Positions 1-7,528 are shown, numbered from the stretch's first letter. The stretch: DNA of 34,238 bases from Erwinia typographi (GCF_000773975.1 NZ_JRUQ01000106.1:1-34238); one strand, 5' to 3'. Notes: generated by a model not told the origin, from the letters alone. A program made the numbers and translations.

Positions 1-882
1 GCAATCCTGGTTGTTGCCGCAACTGACGGCCCAATGCCGCAGACCCGTGAGCACATCCTGCTGGGTCGCCAGGTTGGCGTTCCTTTCATCATCGTGTTCA
101 TGAACAAATGCGACATGGTTGATGACGAAGAGCTGCTGGAACTGGTTGAGATGGAAGTGCGTGAACTTCTGTCTGCCTACGACTTCCCTGGTGATGACCT
201 GCCAATCGTTCGTGGTTCTGCGCTGAAAGCGCTGCAGGGCGAAGCCGAGTGGGAAGAGAAAATCATTGAGCTGGCCGGTTACCTGGATAGCTACATCCCA
301 GAACCAGAGCGCGCCATTGACAAGCCGTTCCTGCTGCCAATCGAAGACGTTTTCTCTATCTCTGGCCGTGGTACCGTTGTTACCGGTCGTGTAGAGCGCG
401 GCGTGATCAAAGTCGGCGAAGAAGTTGAGATCGTTGGTATCAAAGATACCGTGAAATCAACCTGTACCGGCGTTGAAATGTTCCGTAAGCTGCTGGACGA
501 AGGTCGTGCGGGCGAAAACTGTGGTGTTCTTCTGCGTGGTATCAAGCGTGAAGAAATCCAGCGTGGTCAGGTTCTGGCTAAGCCAGGCTCGATCAAGCCA
601 CACACTAAATTTGAGTCAGAAGTTTATATTCTGTCCAAAGACGAAGGCGGCCGTCATACTCCGTTCTTCAAAGGCTACCGTCCACAGTTCTACTTCCGTA
701 CAACTGACGTGACCGGAACCATCGAACTGCCGGAAGGCGTTGAAATGGTAATGCCAGGTGACAACATTCAGATGATTGTTACCCTGATCCACCCAATCGC
801 GATGGATGACGGTCTGCGTTTCGCTATCCGTGAAGGCGGCCGTACTGTTGGTGCGGGCGTTGTTGCTAAAGTTATCGCTTAA
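1..882 (+). CDS. tuf: Elongation factor Tu, 3' part (5' end outside window)
   Basis: EF-Tu is the GTPase that carries aminoacyl-tRNA to the ribosomal A site. The reading frame is open from base 1, so about 100 N-terminal residues (with the P-loop) lie upstream of the window, and 293 of about 394 residues are present. Visible are the G4 motif NKCD and the G5 motif SALK of the G domain, then complete domains 2 and 3 ending in GVVAKVIA. An internal ATG at 34 is not the start. Placement before bfd and bfr suggests the str-operon copy (tufA), but rpsL, rpsG and fusA are not visible. One oddity is a Cys in GENCGVLLRG where E. coli has Val. Identity is certain; the copy (A or B) is inferred from context. 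Confidence 0.98.
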   Translation, partial: AILVVAATDGPMPQTREHILLGRQVGVPFIIVFMNKCDMVDDEELLELVEMEVRELLSAYDFPGDDLPIVRGSALKALQGEAEWEEKIIELAGYLDSYIPEPERAIDKPFLLPIEDVFSISGRGTVVTGRVERGVIKVGEEVEIVGIKDTVKSTCTGVEMFRKLLDEGRAGENCGVLLRGIKREEIQRGQVLAKPGSIKPHTKFESEVYILSKDEGGRHTPFFKGYRPQFYFRTTDVTGTIELPEGVEMVMPGDNIQMIVTLIHPIAMDDGLRFAIREGGRTVGAGVVAKVIA

Positions 883-897
883 TTGTCGATGATCTGA

Positions 898-954
898 ACG
901 GCGGAGTTCGCTCCGCCGTAGCAAGTAAAGAGAGCACTTAGGTGCTCTTTTTTT
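898..954 (+). terminator. Tandem hairpins and intrinsic terminator after tuf
   Basis: Two hairpins follow the tuf stop. The first is a perfect 9-bp stem (898-906 with 911-919) closed by a TTCG loop. The second is a 7-bp stem (931-937 with 942-948) with loop TTAG, followed by a T run through 954 that can extend the stem with upstream A residues. The second is a standard Rho-independent terminator; the first probably stabilises the 3' end of the mRNA. Confidence 0.9.
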
Positions 955-990
955 ATGCCTGCGATTTGCCCCGGTGGGCAGCGACAGTGA

Positions 991-1019
991 TTGTAATAAA
1001 AACGATTCGCATTTACACT
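991..1019 (+). promoter_or_regulatory. bfd promoter with Fur-box-like site
   Basis: TTGTAA (991-996) and TACACT (1014-1019) are 17 bp apart and could be the -35 and -10. Between them, positions 998-1016 match the 19-bp Fur consensus at about 11 of 19 positions by eye, best in the right half (CATT). A Fur site overlapping the core promoter would repress bfd when iron is plentiful, as is known for E. coli bfd. The match is moderate, so this is an inference. Confidence 0.5.
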
Positions 1020-1048
1020 TAGATCGGAAACGGTTCTGGAGTAGCAAA

Positions 1049-1243
1049 ATGTACGTCTGTTTGTGTAATGCGGTGAGTGATAAAACGATCCGTGAAGTTG
1101 TCCGCCGATATCAGCCAAAATCGATACAGCATCTTCGTCAGCTGGTCCCCGTCGGCAAGCAGTGTGGCAAATGCATCCATGCCGCGCGCAGGATCATGGA
1201 AGAAGAAATGAAGCATCCTGCGCAATACAAGGAAATTGCCTGA
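1049..1243 (+). CDS. bfd: Bacterioferritin-associated ferredoxin
   Basis: Bfd is a small [2Fe-2S] protein that docks on bacterioferritin and passes electrons to the core so that stored iron is released as Fe2+. The 64 residues match the usual length. The four cluster ligands of the BFD-like fold are visible as C4, C6, C39 and C42 (CLC near the N-terminus, CGKC later). I chose the ATG at 1049 because GGAG lies 7 nt upstream and the protein then begins MYVCLCN as in the family; an in-frame ATG at 974 would add an unrelated 25-residue extension running through the promoter. Its usual partner bfr is present but separated from it by a chitinase gene. Confidence 0.97.
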   Translation: MYVCLCNAVSDKTIREVVRRYQPKSIQHLRQLVPVGKQCGKCIHAARRIMEEEMKHPAQYKEIA

Positions 1244-1272
1244 GCACTTTTGACTGCTCAGGATGGTTTTTC
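1241..1272 (+). terminator. Possible weak terminator overlapping the bfd stop codon
   Basis: TGAGCA (1241-1246, starting with the stop codon) can pair with TGCTCA (1255-1260) around an 8-nt loop. A T-rich stretch begins 6 nt after the stem, which is farther than in efficient intrinsic terminators. It may attenuate read-through into the chitinase gene. Confidence 0.4.
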
Positions 1273-1483
1273 TTCTCAACATCCTTAATACACTTTATAT
1301 TCGATACCTCATGCCATTAGTACTTATAACAATGGTTAATTTAGGTTATTGGAAATTCTATTAATTAAGGACCAGGTTAAGTGTGATTTTGTGGTATTCC
1401 TTTTTTCAGGGTGTATGTTACCCAACGTATTGTCTCTTTGACATATATCCCTCTCTGAACGTTGAGAGTAATAAACGCTGAGA
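1273..1483. other. AT-rich intergenic region before the chitinase gene
   Basis: This stretch is clearly more AT-rich than the flanking core genes, including runs of T and several TTAA motifs. A TTGACA occurs at 1438-1443 but I see no good -10 at 16-18 bp after it, and TATAAC occurs near 1326 without a clear -35. High AT content is compatible with silencing by H-NS, which is known to control the chitinase gene of E. coli, but no specific site can be shown. Confidence 0.35.
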
Positions 1484-1501
1484 ATGAAGAAAGGAATACT
1501 T

Positions 1502-3454
1502 GTGAAATTAAAGCAGATTGCTATCAGTGTATTAATTGGAATCGGATCGACTACTGCCGCTTATGCTACAGATCTGGTGGCTAACGATAACACTAATAAA
1601 ATCCAGGGGATAGATATCTCTTATATGTATTCTCTGGATAACGGTGCCAACTGGCGGGCATACGAAAGTGAAAGGGATAACAATTTCCCTGGCAAAGTTA
1701 CGGTAGAGCTGGCTAAAGTTGATAAAAAATTATTAAGTTCATCAACGTGGGAAACAGGTGAATCTTACGGCAAGCCTGATACCATCGTTCGCCATAATGG
1801 TTTTTATTGGACAAATGGATGGTGGGCAAATCCAGGTGAAGAGCCGGGCGTCAATGGCGTTTGGAAAAAAGGCGAAAAAATCCTCCTTGAGGATTATAAA
1901 AAGTTTGATTTTACACCGTTCACCGGCCAGGCTGCGATTGATTACCAGACAAAAATAAAAAATGAAATTGCCAGCAAACGTAAGGTTATTGGTTATTTCC
2001 CTGAGTGGGGCGTCTATGATGCGCATGATAACTTCACGCCTGATAAAGTCGCCTGGGATCAGATCAGCCATTTGAATTATGGTTTTGCGGTAGTGACAAA
2101 AGAGGGGGTGGTTGAGGTACATGATACCTATAAAGGTCCCGGCCTGATGCGAGATATTGCTCAGCGCACCGCCAGGGCTAACGTTAGTAATATGATTTCC
2201 ATTGGGGGTTACACCAATTCCCAACTCTGCGTGCTTTATTGCGACGATGCAGAGAATGCGCTGAATGTGTTTGAGGCAGCAACGGCAACGCCTGCTGGCG
2301 TGGAGCGTCTGGCCAACAGCATTGTGGCGCATACTGAGCAATGGGGCTTTGATGGCGTTGATATCGACTGGGAATACCCGACCACCGAGAAGGCAGGCGC
2401 TCAGTTCACCAGCCTGGTACAGTCATTACGCACCAAGCTGGATGCGTTAGGTATAAAAAAGGATAAATATTATCAGCTGACCGCAGCAGTAACGGCTAAC
2501 TATGCCAATATCCCCTATATCAATCCAAAAGTTACCGCGCCACTGCTGGATACCGTGAACGTCATGACCTATGACTATCATGGTGCTTTCGACAATATTA
2601 CCGGTCATAATTCCCCGTTATATGCTAACAGCAAAGATGTAAACCAAAAGTTCAATATCGACAGCACGATGAAAGAGTACAATCTCGTATATGGCGTGCC
2701 GAAAGAAAAACTGCTGGTTGGTCTTTCATGGTATGGCCGTGCATGGGGCAACGTAGCTAATAAGGAAATTGTTTCCGGTCTGCCAGGCTTCCTGAATCCG
2801 GGTGAAGCGGCTGTTCATGGCCAGTGGGATAATAAAGACGAACTCAATGGCGTGAACCCATACTATGTGGTGAAAAATAAAAGCCTGAGCCAGCAATACC
2901 AGCGTTTCTGGGATGAGCAGGCAAAAGTTCCTTATCTGCTAAGTACTGCTGCTGGTTCGAAAGGCGAGTTCCACTCCTATGATGATGTTGAATCCATCAC
3001 CGGTAAAGTGAACTATATTAAGAAAGAAGGCTACGGCGGTGCGATTATCTGGGAACTCAGTGGTGATACCGCAGACCACGAACTGGGCTCAATATCCGCA
3101 ACCTTACTTAAGCAGGATGAAGGCGTCCAGCTGAACGTTTTGCGTGAGCCTAAGGGGAAAATAGCTGTTGAGGTCACCCTTGATACTAAAACCTTTAAAG
3201 CCAATAAACGTATCATGTTTTATGTTGATGGTAAGTACGTGGGAGAGACTTATGCGGGAACAGCTTATTACGCCGACAAGTCATTCAATGAGTTTAATCG
3301 CACGGTGACGGTAAAAACTTACACCAGTCATGTACAGAATATTAAACCCGGAAGTGAAGTAAAAGTGGTGCTGGCAACCGGTAAACCTGGATGGGTTCAT
3401 CGTTCCGATGTGCTGCTGGCCAAACTGAATGTAACAAAAGATATGCTTAAATAG
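1502..3454 (+). CDS. Secreted GH18 chitinase with chitin-binding module
   Basis: Predicted to hydrolyse beta-1,4 bonds of chitin outside the cell. Numbered from the GTG at 1502 (650 residues): a Sec signal peptide of 22 residues ending AYA/TD; a CBM5/12-type chitin-binding module at about 80-122 rich in Trp and Tyr (GFYWTNGWWANP); a GH18 barrel at about 162-535 with SIGG on beta-3, the catalytic DGVDIDWE (284-291, acid E291), MTYD (355-358) and the terminal WELSGD. Residues about 545-650 form an unrecognised, beta-rich domain. The GTG is preferred because AGGA lies 6 nt before it; the in-frame ATG at 1484 has no comparable ribosome-binding site and would add six residues. No type II secretion genes follow. 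The terminator downstream makes it a one-gene unit, inserted between bfd and bfr. Confidence 0.95.
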   Translation: MKLKQIAISVLIGIGSTTAAYATDLVANDNTNKIQGIDISYMYSLDNGANWRAYESERDNNFPGKVTVELAKVDKKLLSSSTWETGESYGKPDTIVRHNGFYWTNGWWANPGEEPGVNGVWKKGEKILLEDYKKFDFTPFTGQAAIDYQTKIKNEIASKRKVIGYFPEWGVYDAHDNFTPDKVAWDQISHLNYGFAVVTKEGVVEVHDTYKGPGLMRDIAQRTARANVSNMISIGGYTNSQLCVLYCDDAENALNVFEAATATPAGVERLANSIVAHTEQWGFDGVDIDWEYPTTEKAGAQFTSLVQSLRTKLDALGIKKDKYYQLTAAVTANYANIPYINPKVTAPLLDTVNVMTYDYHGAFDNITGHNSPLYANSKDVNQKFNIDSTMKEYNLVYGVPKEKLLVGLSWYGRAWGNVANKEIVSGLPGFLNPGEAAVHGQWDNKDELNGVNPYYVVKNKSLSQQYQRFWDEQAKVPYLLSTAAGSKGEFHSYDDVESITGKVNYIKKEGYGGAIIWELSGDTADHELGSISATLLKQDEGVQLNVLREPKGKIAVEVTLDTKTFKANKRIMFYVDGKYVGETYAGTAYYADKSFNEFNRTVTVKTYTSHVQNIKPGSEVKVVLATGKPGWVHRSDVLLAKLNVTKDMLK

Positions 3455-3486
3455 TCTTTCTGTTCACTCTGAGCGTTTCATTTGAA

Positions 3487-3516
3487 ACCGTCTGCACTGG
3501 TGCAGGCGGTTTTTTT
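3487..3516 (+). terminator. Intrinsic terminator of the chitinase gene
   Basis: A 10-bp stem (3487-3496 with 3501-3510, one G-T pair) with loop CTGG runs directly into seven T residues (3510-3516). This is a strong Rho-independent terminator on the plus strand and separates the chitinase from bfr. Confidence 0.93.
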
Positions 3517-3598
3517 GCTTCAGCAGCGGGACCGCCAGGTTAGCCAATCCAGTAATCGCTATTTCTGCTTACTTTTGTCAGCGGCCAGAGGAGGGGCG

Positions 3599-3661
3599 AT
3601 GACAAAGTTGAGTGATAGCGCTGGAAAAAACGGCAGGTACACCTACGATCTATATGGATAA
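3599..3661 (+). CDS. Possible 20-codon reading frame upstream of bfr
   Basis: ATG at 3599 opens a 20-residue frame (MTKLSDSAGK... ending DLYG) with TAA at 3659-3661, 19 nt before the bfr ATG. AGGAGG at 3589-3594 is a very strong Shine-Dalgarno sequence, though the 4-nt spacing is short. I recognise no family. It could be a leader peptide coupled to bfr, a decayed remnant left when the chitinase gene entered this site, or chance. Confidence 0.3.
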   Translation: MTKLSDSAGKNGRYTYDLYG

Positions 3662-3680
3662 CTGGAAGCGGAGGAAGCAA

Positions 3681-4157
3681 ATGAAGGGCGATATAAAAAT
3701 CATAAGTCATCTTAACAAACTATTGGGAAATGAACTGGTTGCCATCAATCAGTATTTCCTGCACGCGCGGATGCTCAAGAACTGGGGGCTGATGCGCTTA
3801 AACGATATTGAGTACCACGAGTCCATCGATGAGATGAAGCATGCTGACAAGTATATTGAACGCATACTTTTTCTTGAGGGGATTCCCAACCTACAGGACC
3901 TGGGCAGGCTCCGCATCGGAGAAGATGTGGAAGAGATGTTGAAGTCGGATTTACAGCTTGAGCTGGAAGGAGCGAAAGATCTCCGCGAGGCGATAGCTTA
4001 CGCGGATAAGGTGCACGACTACGTCAGCCGGGACATGATGATTGTGATCCTGGAGGATGAAGAGCATCACATCGATTTTCTCGAAACGGAGCTCGAGCTG
4101 ATCGGTAAGATTGGTACGCCAAATTATCTCCAGTCGCAAATTAAAGTAGAAGAGTAG
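3681..4157 (+). CDS. bfr: Bacterioferritin
   Basis: Haem-containing ferritin that assembles as a 24-subunit shell, oxidises Fe2+ and stores it as a ferric mineral in the cytoplasm. The 158 residues equal the E. coli length. The di-iron ferroxidase ligands are all present: E18, E51, H54, E94, E127 and H130, as is M52, which binds haem between two subunits (motif DEMKH). The ATG at 3681 is set by GAGGA 5 nt upstream and by the conserved MKGDIK start; an in-frame upstream start at 3612 would add 23 residues and is rejected. A terminator upstream means bfr needs its own promoter in 3517-3680, which I could not identify with confidence. Confidence 0.98.
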   Translation: MKGDIKIISHLNKLLGNELVAINQYFLHARMLKNWGLMRLNDIEYHESIDEMKHADKYIERILFLEGIPNLQDLGRLRIGEDVEEMLKSDLQLELEGAKDLREAIAYADKVHDYVSRDMMIVILEDEEHHIDFLETELELIGKIGTPNYLQSQIKVEE

Positions 4158-4187
4158 GGCAGGGTAGCCGCAATGTCGTTGTACAAA

Positions 4188-4223
4188 ATACCGCCGCTGA
4201 AACAGTCACTTCAGCGGCGGTAT
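4188..4223. terminator. Long inverted repeat after bfr
   Basis: A perfect 14-bp stem (4188-4201 with 4210-4223) with an 8-nt loop follows the bfr stop by 30 nt. The tail on the plus strand (CATTTCT) is only mildly T-rich, so it may work as a terminator or mainly as a 3' stabilising hairpin. It separates bfr from the S10 promoter. Confidence 0.65.
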
Positions 4224-4288
4224 CATTTCTGAGCGCCGCCTTGCTGATTTCCTCCTCCCGATGCTGGTTTTCCGCCCCGTAAAACAGG

Positions 4289-4316
4289 TTGCTTTGTGCG
4301 CTAAGACACGTATAAT
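4289..4316 (+). promoter_or_regulatory. S10 operon promoter
   Basis: TTGCTT (4289-4294) and a consensus TATAAT (4311-4316) with 16 bp spacing, followed by GCGCGGG, a GC-rich discriminator expected for stringently controlled ribosomal promoters. Transcription should start near 4323, giving a leader of about 170 nt, as known for the E. coli S10 operon. Confidence 0.85.
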
Positions 4317-4322
4317 GCGCGG

Positions 4323-4491
4323 GCTTGTCAGAAATGGCGGCCCGGTTCAATCTGAACCGCAGGCGAGCGACTCGCTCACCTGACAATACTCCCAATAGGG
4401 GAGTTATGTGCAGACGATTACACTCTCCCATCAATCGTAATGGGTTTGAGTAGTAATTTTTTCGTTTATAAATAATTGGAGCTCTGGTCTC
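4323..4491 (+). promoter_or_regulatory. S10 operon leader with L4-dependent attenuator
   Basis: The untranslated leader contains several hairpins: 4343-4349 with 4353-4359; 4388-4393 with 4399-4404; and ACTC.CCCAT (4422-4431) with ATGGG...GAGT (4440-4451), followed by six T residues (4457-4462). In E. coli the last two hairpins are the place where ribosomal protein L4 stimulates termination and blocks translation of the operon. The terminal stretch up to the rpsJ Shine-Dalgarno (TTGGAG, 4476-4481) looks very like E. coli. L4 binding here is inferred by homology. Confidence 0.75.
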
Positions 4492-4803
4492 ATGCAGAAC
4501 CAAAGAATCCGTATCCGTCTTAAAGCGTTTGATCATCGTCTGATCGATCAATCAACTGCGGAAATCGTTGAGACTGCCAAGCGCACTGGTGCGCAGGTTC
4601 GTGGTCCCATCCCGCTGCCGACCCGCAAAGAGCGCTTTACCGTTCTGATCTCCCCGCACGTCAATAAAGATGCGCGCGATCAGTATGAAATTCGCACTCA
4701 CAAGCGTCTGGTTGACATCGTTGAGCCAACTGAAAAAACGGTTGATGCTCTGATGCGTCTGGATCTGGCTGCAGGTGTAGACGTGCAGATCAGCCTGGGT
4801 TAA
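4492..4803 (+). CDS. rpsJ: 30S ribosomal protein S10
   Basis: First gene of the S10 operon. S10 sits in the 30S head; the same protein (NusE) joins NusB at boxA RNA in antitermination complexes on rRNA operons, so it links this operon to the rrn leader at the right end of the window. The 103 residues equal E. coli, starting [16 protein letters not shown] and ending QISLG. The start is fixed by TTGGAG 10 nt before the ATG. Next gene rplC begins 32 nt later. Confidence 0.99.
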
Positions 4804-4835
4804 TCAGGTCATTGAGCGATTGAGAGGTTGAAACA

Positions 4836-5465
4836 ATGATTGGTTTAGTCGGTAAGAAAGTGGGCATGACTCGTATCTTCACAGAAGATGGCGTTTCTAT
4901 CCCAGTAACCGTGATTGAAATTGAAGCAAACCGCGTCACTCAGGTTAAGAGCCTGGAGAACGACGGCTACACTGCTATTCAGGTAACTACCGGTGCTAAA
5001 AAAGCAAACCGCGTTACTAAGCCTGAAGCGGGCCATTTTGCTAAAGCTGGTGTTGAAGCTGGCCGTGGTCTGTGGGAGTTCCGTACCGCTGAAGGTGCAG
5101 AATTCACCGTAGGTCAGAGCGTTAACGTTGATATTTTCGCTGACGTGAAAAAAGTTGACGTGACTGGGACATCTAAAGGTAAAGGTTTTGCCGGTACTGT
5201 TAAGCGCTGGAACTTCCGTACTCAGGATGCGACCCACGGTAACTCCTTGTCTCACCGCGTTCCGGGTTCTATCGGTCAGAACCAGACTCCGGGCAAAGTG
5301 TTCAAAGGCAAGAAAATGGCAGGCCAGCTGGGTAATGAGCGCGTAACCGTTCAGAGCCTGGACGTAGTACGTGTTGACGCTGAGCGCAACCTGCTGCTGG
5401 TGAAAGGTGCAGTTCCCGGTGCTACCGGTAGCGACCTGATCGTTAAACCAGCTGTGAAGGCGTAA
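4836..5465 (+). CDS. rplC: 50S ribosomal protein L3
   Basis: L3 starts assembly of the 50S subunit at the 3' end of 23S rRNA and reaches towards the peptidyl transferase centre. 209 residues, as in E. coli. Gln150 in SIGQNQTPG is present; in E. coli this is the glutamine methylated by PrmB. AGAGG lies about 8 nt upstream of the ATG. Confidence 0.99.
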   Translation: MIGLVGKKVGMTRIFTEDGVSIPVTVIEIEANRVTQVKSLENDGYTAIQVTTGAKKANRVTKPEAGHFAKAGVEAGRGLWEFRTAEGAEFTVGQSVNVDIFADVKKVDVTGTSKGKGFAGTVKRWNFRTQDATHGNSLSHRVPGSIGQNQTPGKVFKGKKMAGQLGNERVTVQSLDVVRVDAERNLLLVKGAVPGATGSDLIVKPAVKA

Positions 5466-5475
5466 GGGGATAGCA

Positions 5476-6081
5476 ATGGAATTAGTATTGAAAGACGCGC
5501 AAAGCGCGCTGACTGTTTCCGAAACTACCTTCGGTCGTGATTTCAACGAAGCGCTGGTACATCAGGTTGTTGTTGCTTATGCAGCAGGTGCCCGTCAAGG
5601 TACTCGTGCTCAGAAGACCCGTGCTGAAGTTACTGGTTCCGGCAAAAAGCCGTGGCGCCAGAAAGGTACCGGCCGTGCGCGTTCAGGTTCTGTTAAGAGC
5701 CCGATCTGGCGTTCCGGTGGCGTAACCTTCGCTGCGAAGCCACAGGACCACAGTCAAAAAGTAAACAAAAAGATGTACCGCGGCGCGCTGAAAAGCATCC
5801 TGTCCGAACTGGTACGTCAAGATCGTCTGATCGTTGTCGAGCAGTTCTCTCTTGAAGCGCCTAAAACTAAGCTGCTGGTAGAGAAACTGAAAGACATGGC
5901 GCTGGAAGACGTGCTGATCATCACTGGCGAACTGGAAGAGAATCTGTTCCTGGCCGCGCGTAACCTGTACAAGGTTGACGTTCGTGATGCAGCGGGTATC
6001 GACCCAGTTAGCCTGATCGCCTTCGACAAAGTCGTTATGACTGCTGACGCAGTTAAGCAAGTTGAGGAGATGCTGGCATGA
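5476..6081 (+). CDS. rplD: 50S ribosomal protein L4, operon repressor
   Basis: L4 binds 23S rRNA and its extended loop lines the exit tunnel; free L4 represses its own operon at the rpsJ leader by both premature termination and translation block. 201 residues, full length. The loop is visible as the basic Gly/Arg/Lys-rich stretch around residues 42-75 (for example KKPWRQKGTGRARSG). The Shine-Dalgarno AAGGGGA overlaps the rplC stop codon, implying translational coupling. It overlaps rplW by 4 nt (ATGA). Confidence 0.99.
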   Translation: MELVLKDAQSALTVSETTFGRDFNEALVHQVVVAYAAGARQGTRAQKTRAEVTGSGKKPWRQKGTGRARSGSVKSPIWRSGGVTFAAKPQDHSQKVNKKMYRGALKSILSELVRQDRLIVVEQFSLEAPKTKLLVEKLKDMALEDVLIITGELEENLFLAARNLYKVDVRDAAGIDPVSLIAFDKVVMTADAVKQVEEMLA

Positions 6082-6380
6082 TCCGTGAAGAACGTCTGCT
6101 GAAAGTAGTGCGCGCGCCGCACGTATCTGAAAAAGCATCTGCTGCGATGGAAAAAACAAACACCATCGTTCTCAAAGTTGCTAAAGACGCGACCAAAGCA
6201 GAAATCAAAGCCGCTGTACAGAAGCTTTTCGAAGTGGAAGTAGAGGTCGTTAACACCCTGGTAGTGAAAGGGAAAGTTAAACGTTCCGGTCAGCGTATTG
6301 GTCGTCGTAACGACTGGAAAAAAGCTTACGTCACCCTGAAAGAAGGCCAGAATCTGGACTTCGTCGGCGGCGCTGAGTAA
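6078..6380 (+). CDS. rplW: 50S ribosomal protein L23
   Basis: L23 lies at the exit of the peptide tunnel and is the docking point for trigger factor and SRP. 100 residues, full length; the conserved N-terminal stretch RLLKVVRAPHVSEKA is clear. The start ATG overlaps the rplD stop (ATGA) and is preceded by GAGGAG inside rplD. Confidence 0.99.
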   Translation: MIREERLLKVVRAPHVSEKASAAMEKTNTIVLKVAKDATKAEIKAAVQKLFEVEVEVVNTLVVKGKVKRSGQRIGRRNDWKKAYVTLKEGQNLDFVGGAE

Positions 6381-6397
6381 GTCGGAGGAGAAGAACA

Positions 6398-7219
6398 ATG
6401 GCAGTTGTTAAATGTAAACCGACATCTCCGGGTCGTCGCCATGTAGTTAAAGTGGTAAACGCGGAGCTGCACAAGGGCAAACCATTTGCCCCGCTGGTAG
6501 AGAAAAACAGCAAATCCGGCGGCCGTAACAACAATGGTCGTATCACTACCCGTCATATCGGTGGTGGTCACAAGCAGGCTTACCGTATTGTTGACTTCAA
6601 ACGCAACAAAGATGGTATCCCGGCAACCGTTGAACGTCTTGAGTACGATCCGAACCGCTCTGCGAACATCGCACTGGTTCTGTACAAAGACGGCGAGCGC
6701 CGTTACATCCTGGCCCCTAAAGGCCTGAAAGCTGGCGACCAGATTCAGTCTGGCGTTGATGCTGCGATCAAAGCAGGTAACACCCTGCCGATGCGTAACA
6801 TTCCAGTGGGTTCCACCGTACATAACGTAGAAATGAAACCAGGCAAAGGCGGTCAGATTGCTCGCTCAGCCGGTGCTTACGTGCAGATCGTTGCTCGTGA
6901 AGGTTCCTACGTAACCCTGCGTCTGCGTTCAGGTGAAATGCGTAAAGTCGAAATTGACTGCCGCGCGACCCTGGGTGAAGTCGGTAACGCTGAGCACATG
7001 CTTCGCGTTCTGGGTAAAGCCGGTGCTGCTCGTTGGCGTGGTGTTCGTCCTACCGTTCGCGGTACTGCGATGAACCCAGTCGACCACCCACATGGTGGTG
7101 GTGAAGGTCGTAACTTTGGTAAGCACCCGGTCTCCCCGTGGGGCCTGCAGACCAAAGGTAAGAAGACCCGCAGCAACAAGCGTACTGATAAATTTATCGT
7201 ACGTCGCCGTAGCAAATAA
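6398..7219 (+). CDS. rplB: 50S ribosomal protein L2
   Basis: L2 binds domain IV of 23S rRNA near the peptidyl transferase centre and is needed for subunit joining. 273 residues as in E. coli. The near-invariant motif NPVDHPHGGGEG is present and includes the histidine equivalent to E. coli H229, important for peptidyl transferase activity. A strong GGAGGAG lies 7 nt before the ATG. Confidence 0.99.
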   Translation: MAVVKCKPTSPGRRHVVKVVNAELHKGKPFAPLVEKNSKSGGRNNNGRITTRHIGGGHKQAYRIVDFKRNKDGIPATVERLEYDPNRSANIALVLYKDGERRYILAPKGLKAGDQIQSGVDAAIKAGNTLPMRNIPVGSTVHNVEMKPGKGGQIARSAGAYVQIVAREGSYVTLRLRSGEMRKVEIDCRATLGEVGNAEHMLRVLGKAGAARWRGVRPTVRGTAMNPVDHPHGGGEGRNFGKHPVSPWGLQTKGKKTRSNKRTDKFIVRRRSK

Positions 7220-7235
7220 TTTTAGAGGATAAGCC

Positions 7236-7514
7236 ATGCCACGTTCTCTCAAGAAAGGTCCTTTTATTGACCTGCACTTGCTGAAGAAGGTAGAGAAAGC
7301 GGTGGAAAGCGGAGACAAGAAGCCTTTGCGCACCTGGTCCCGTCGTTCAACGATCTTCCCTAACATGATCGGTTTGACCATCGCTGTCCATAATGGTCGT
7401 CAGCACGTTCCTGTTTTTGTTTCCGACGAAATGGTCGGTCACAAGCTGGGTGAATTTGCACCGACCCGTACTTATCGCGGCCACACGGCTGATAAGAAAG
7501 CCAAGAAACGCTAA
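7236..7514 (+). CDS. rpsS: 30S ribosomal protein S19
   Basis: S19 is in the 30S head, pairs with S13 and contacts L5 across the subunit interface (bridge B1a/b). 92 residues, starting [12 protein letters not shown] and containing the conserved [22 protein letters not shown] precedes the ATG; rplV follows after 14 nt. Confidence 0.99.
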
Positions 7515-7528
7515 GGCAGGAGGAAGAG

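Noticed and set aside
974..1048. Upstream extension of bfd
   Set aside because: The extension passes through the proposed promoter and Fur site, has no ribosome-binding site and is absent from the family.
1742..2341. Minus-strand reading frame of 199 codons within the chitinase
   Set aside because: Antisense to the GH18 domain with intact catalytic motifs; no independent support.
3612..3680. Upstream extension of bfr
   Set aside because: Bfr starts MKGD in the family and the strong GAGGA is placed for the ATG at 3681.
4845..5546. Long minus-strand reading frame (233 codons) opposite rplC
   Set aside because: It is the complement of a highly conserved ribosomal gene, has no recognisable motif or ribosome-binding site, and codon-biased genes often leave open antisense frames.
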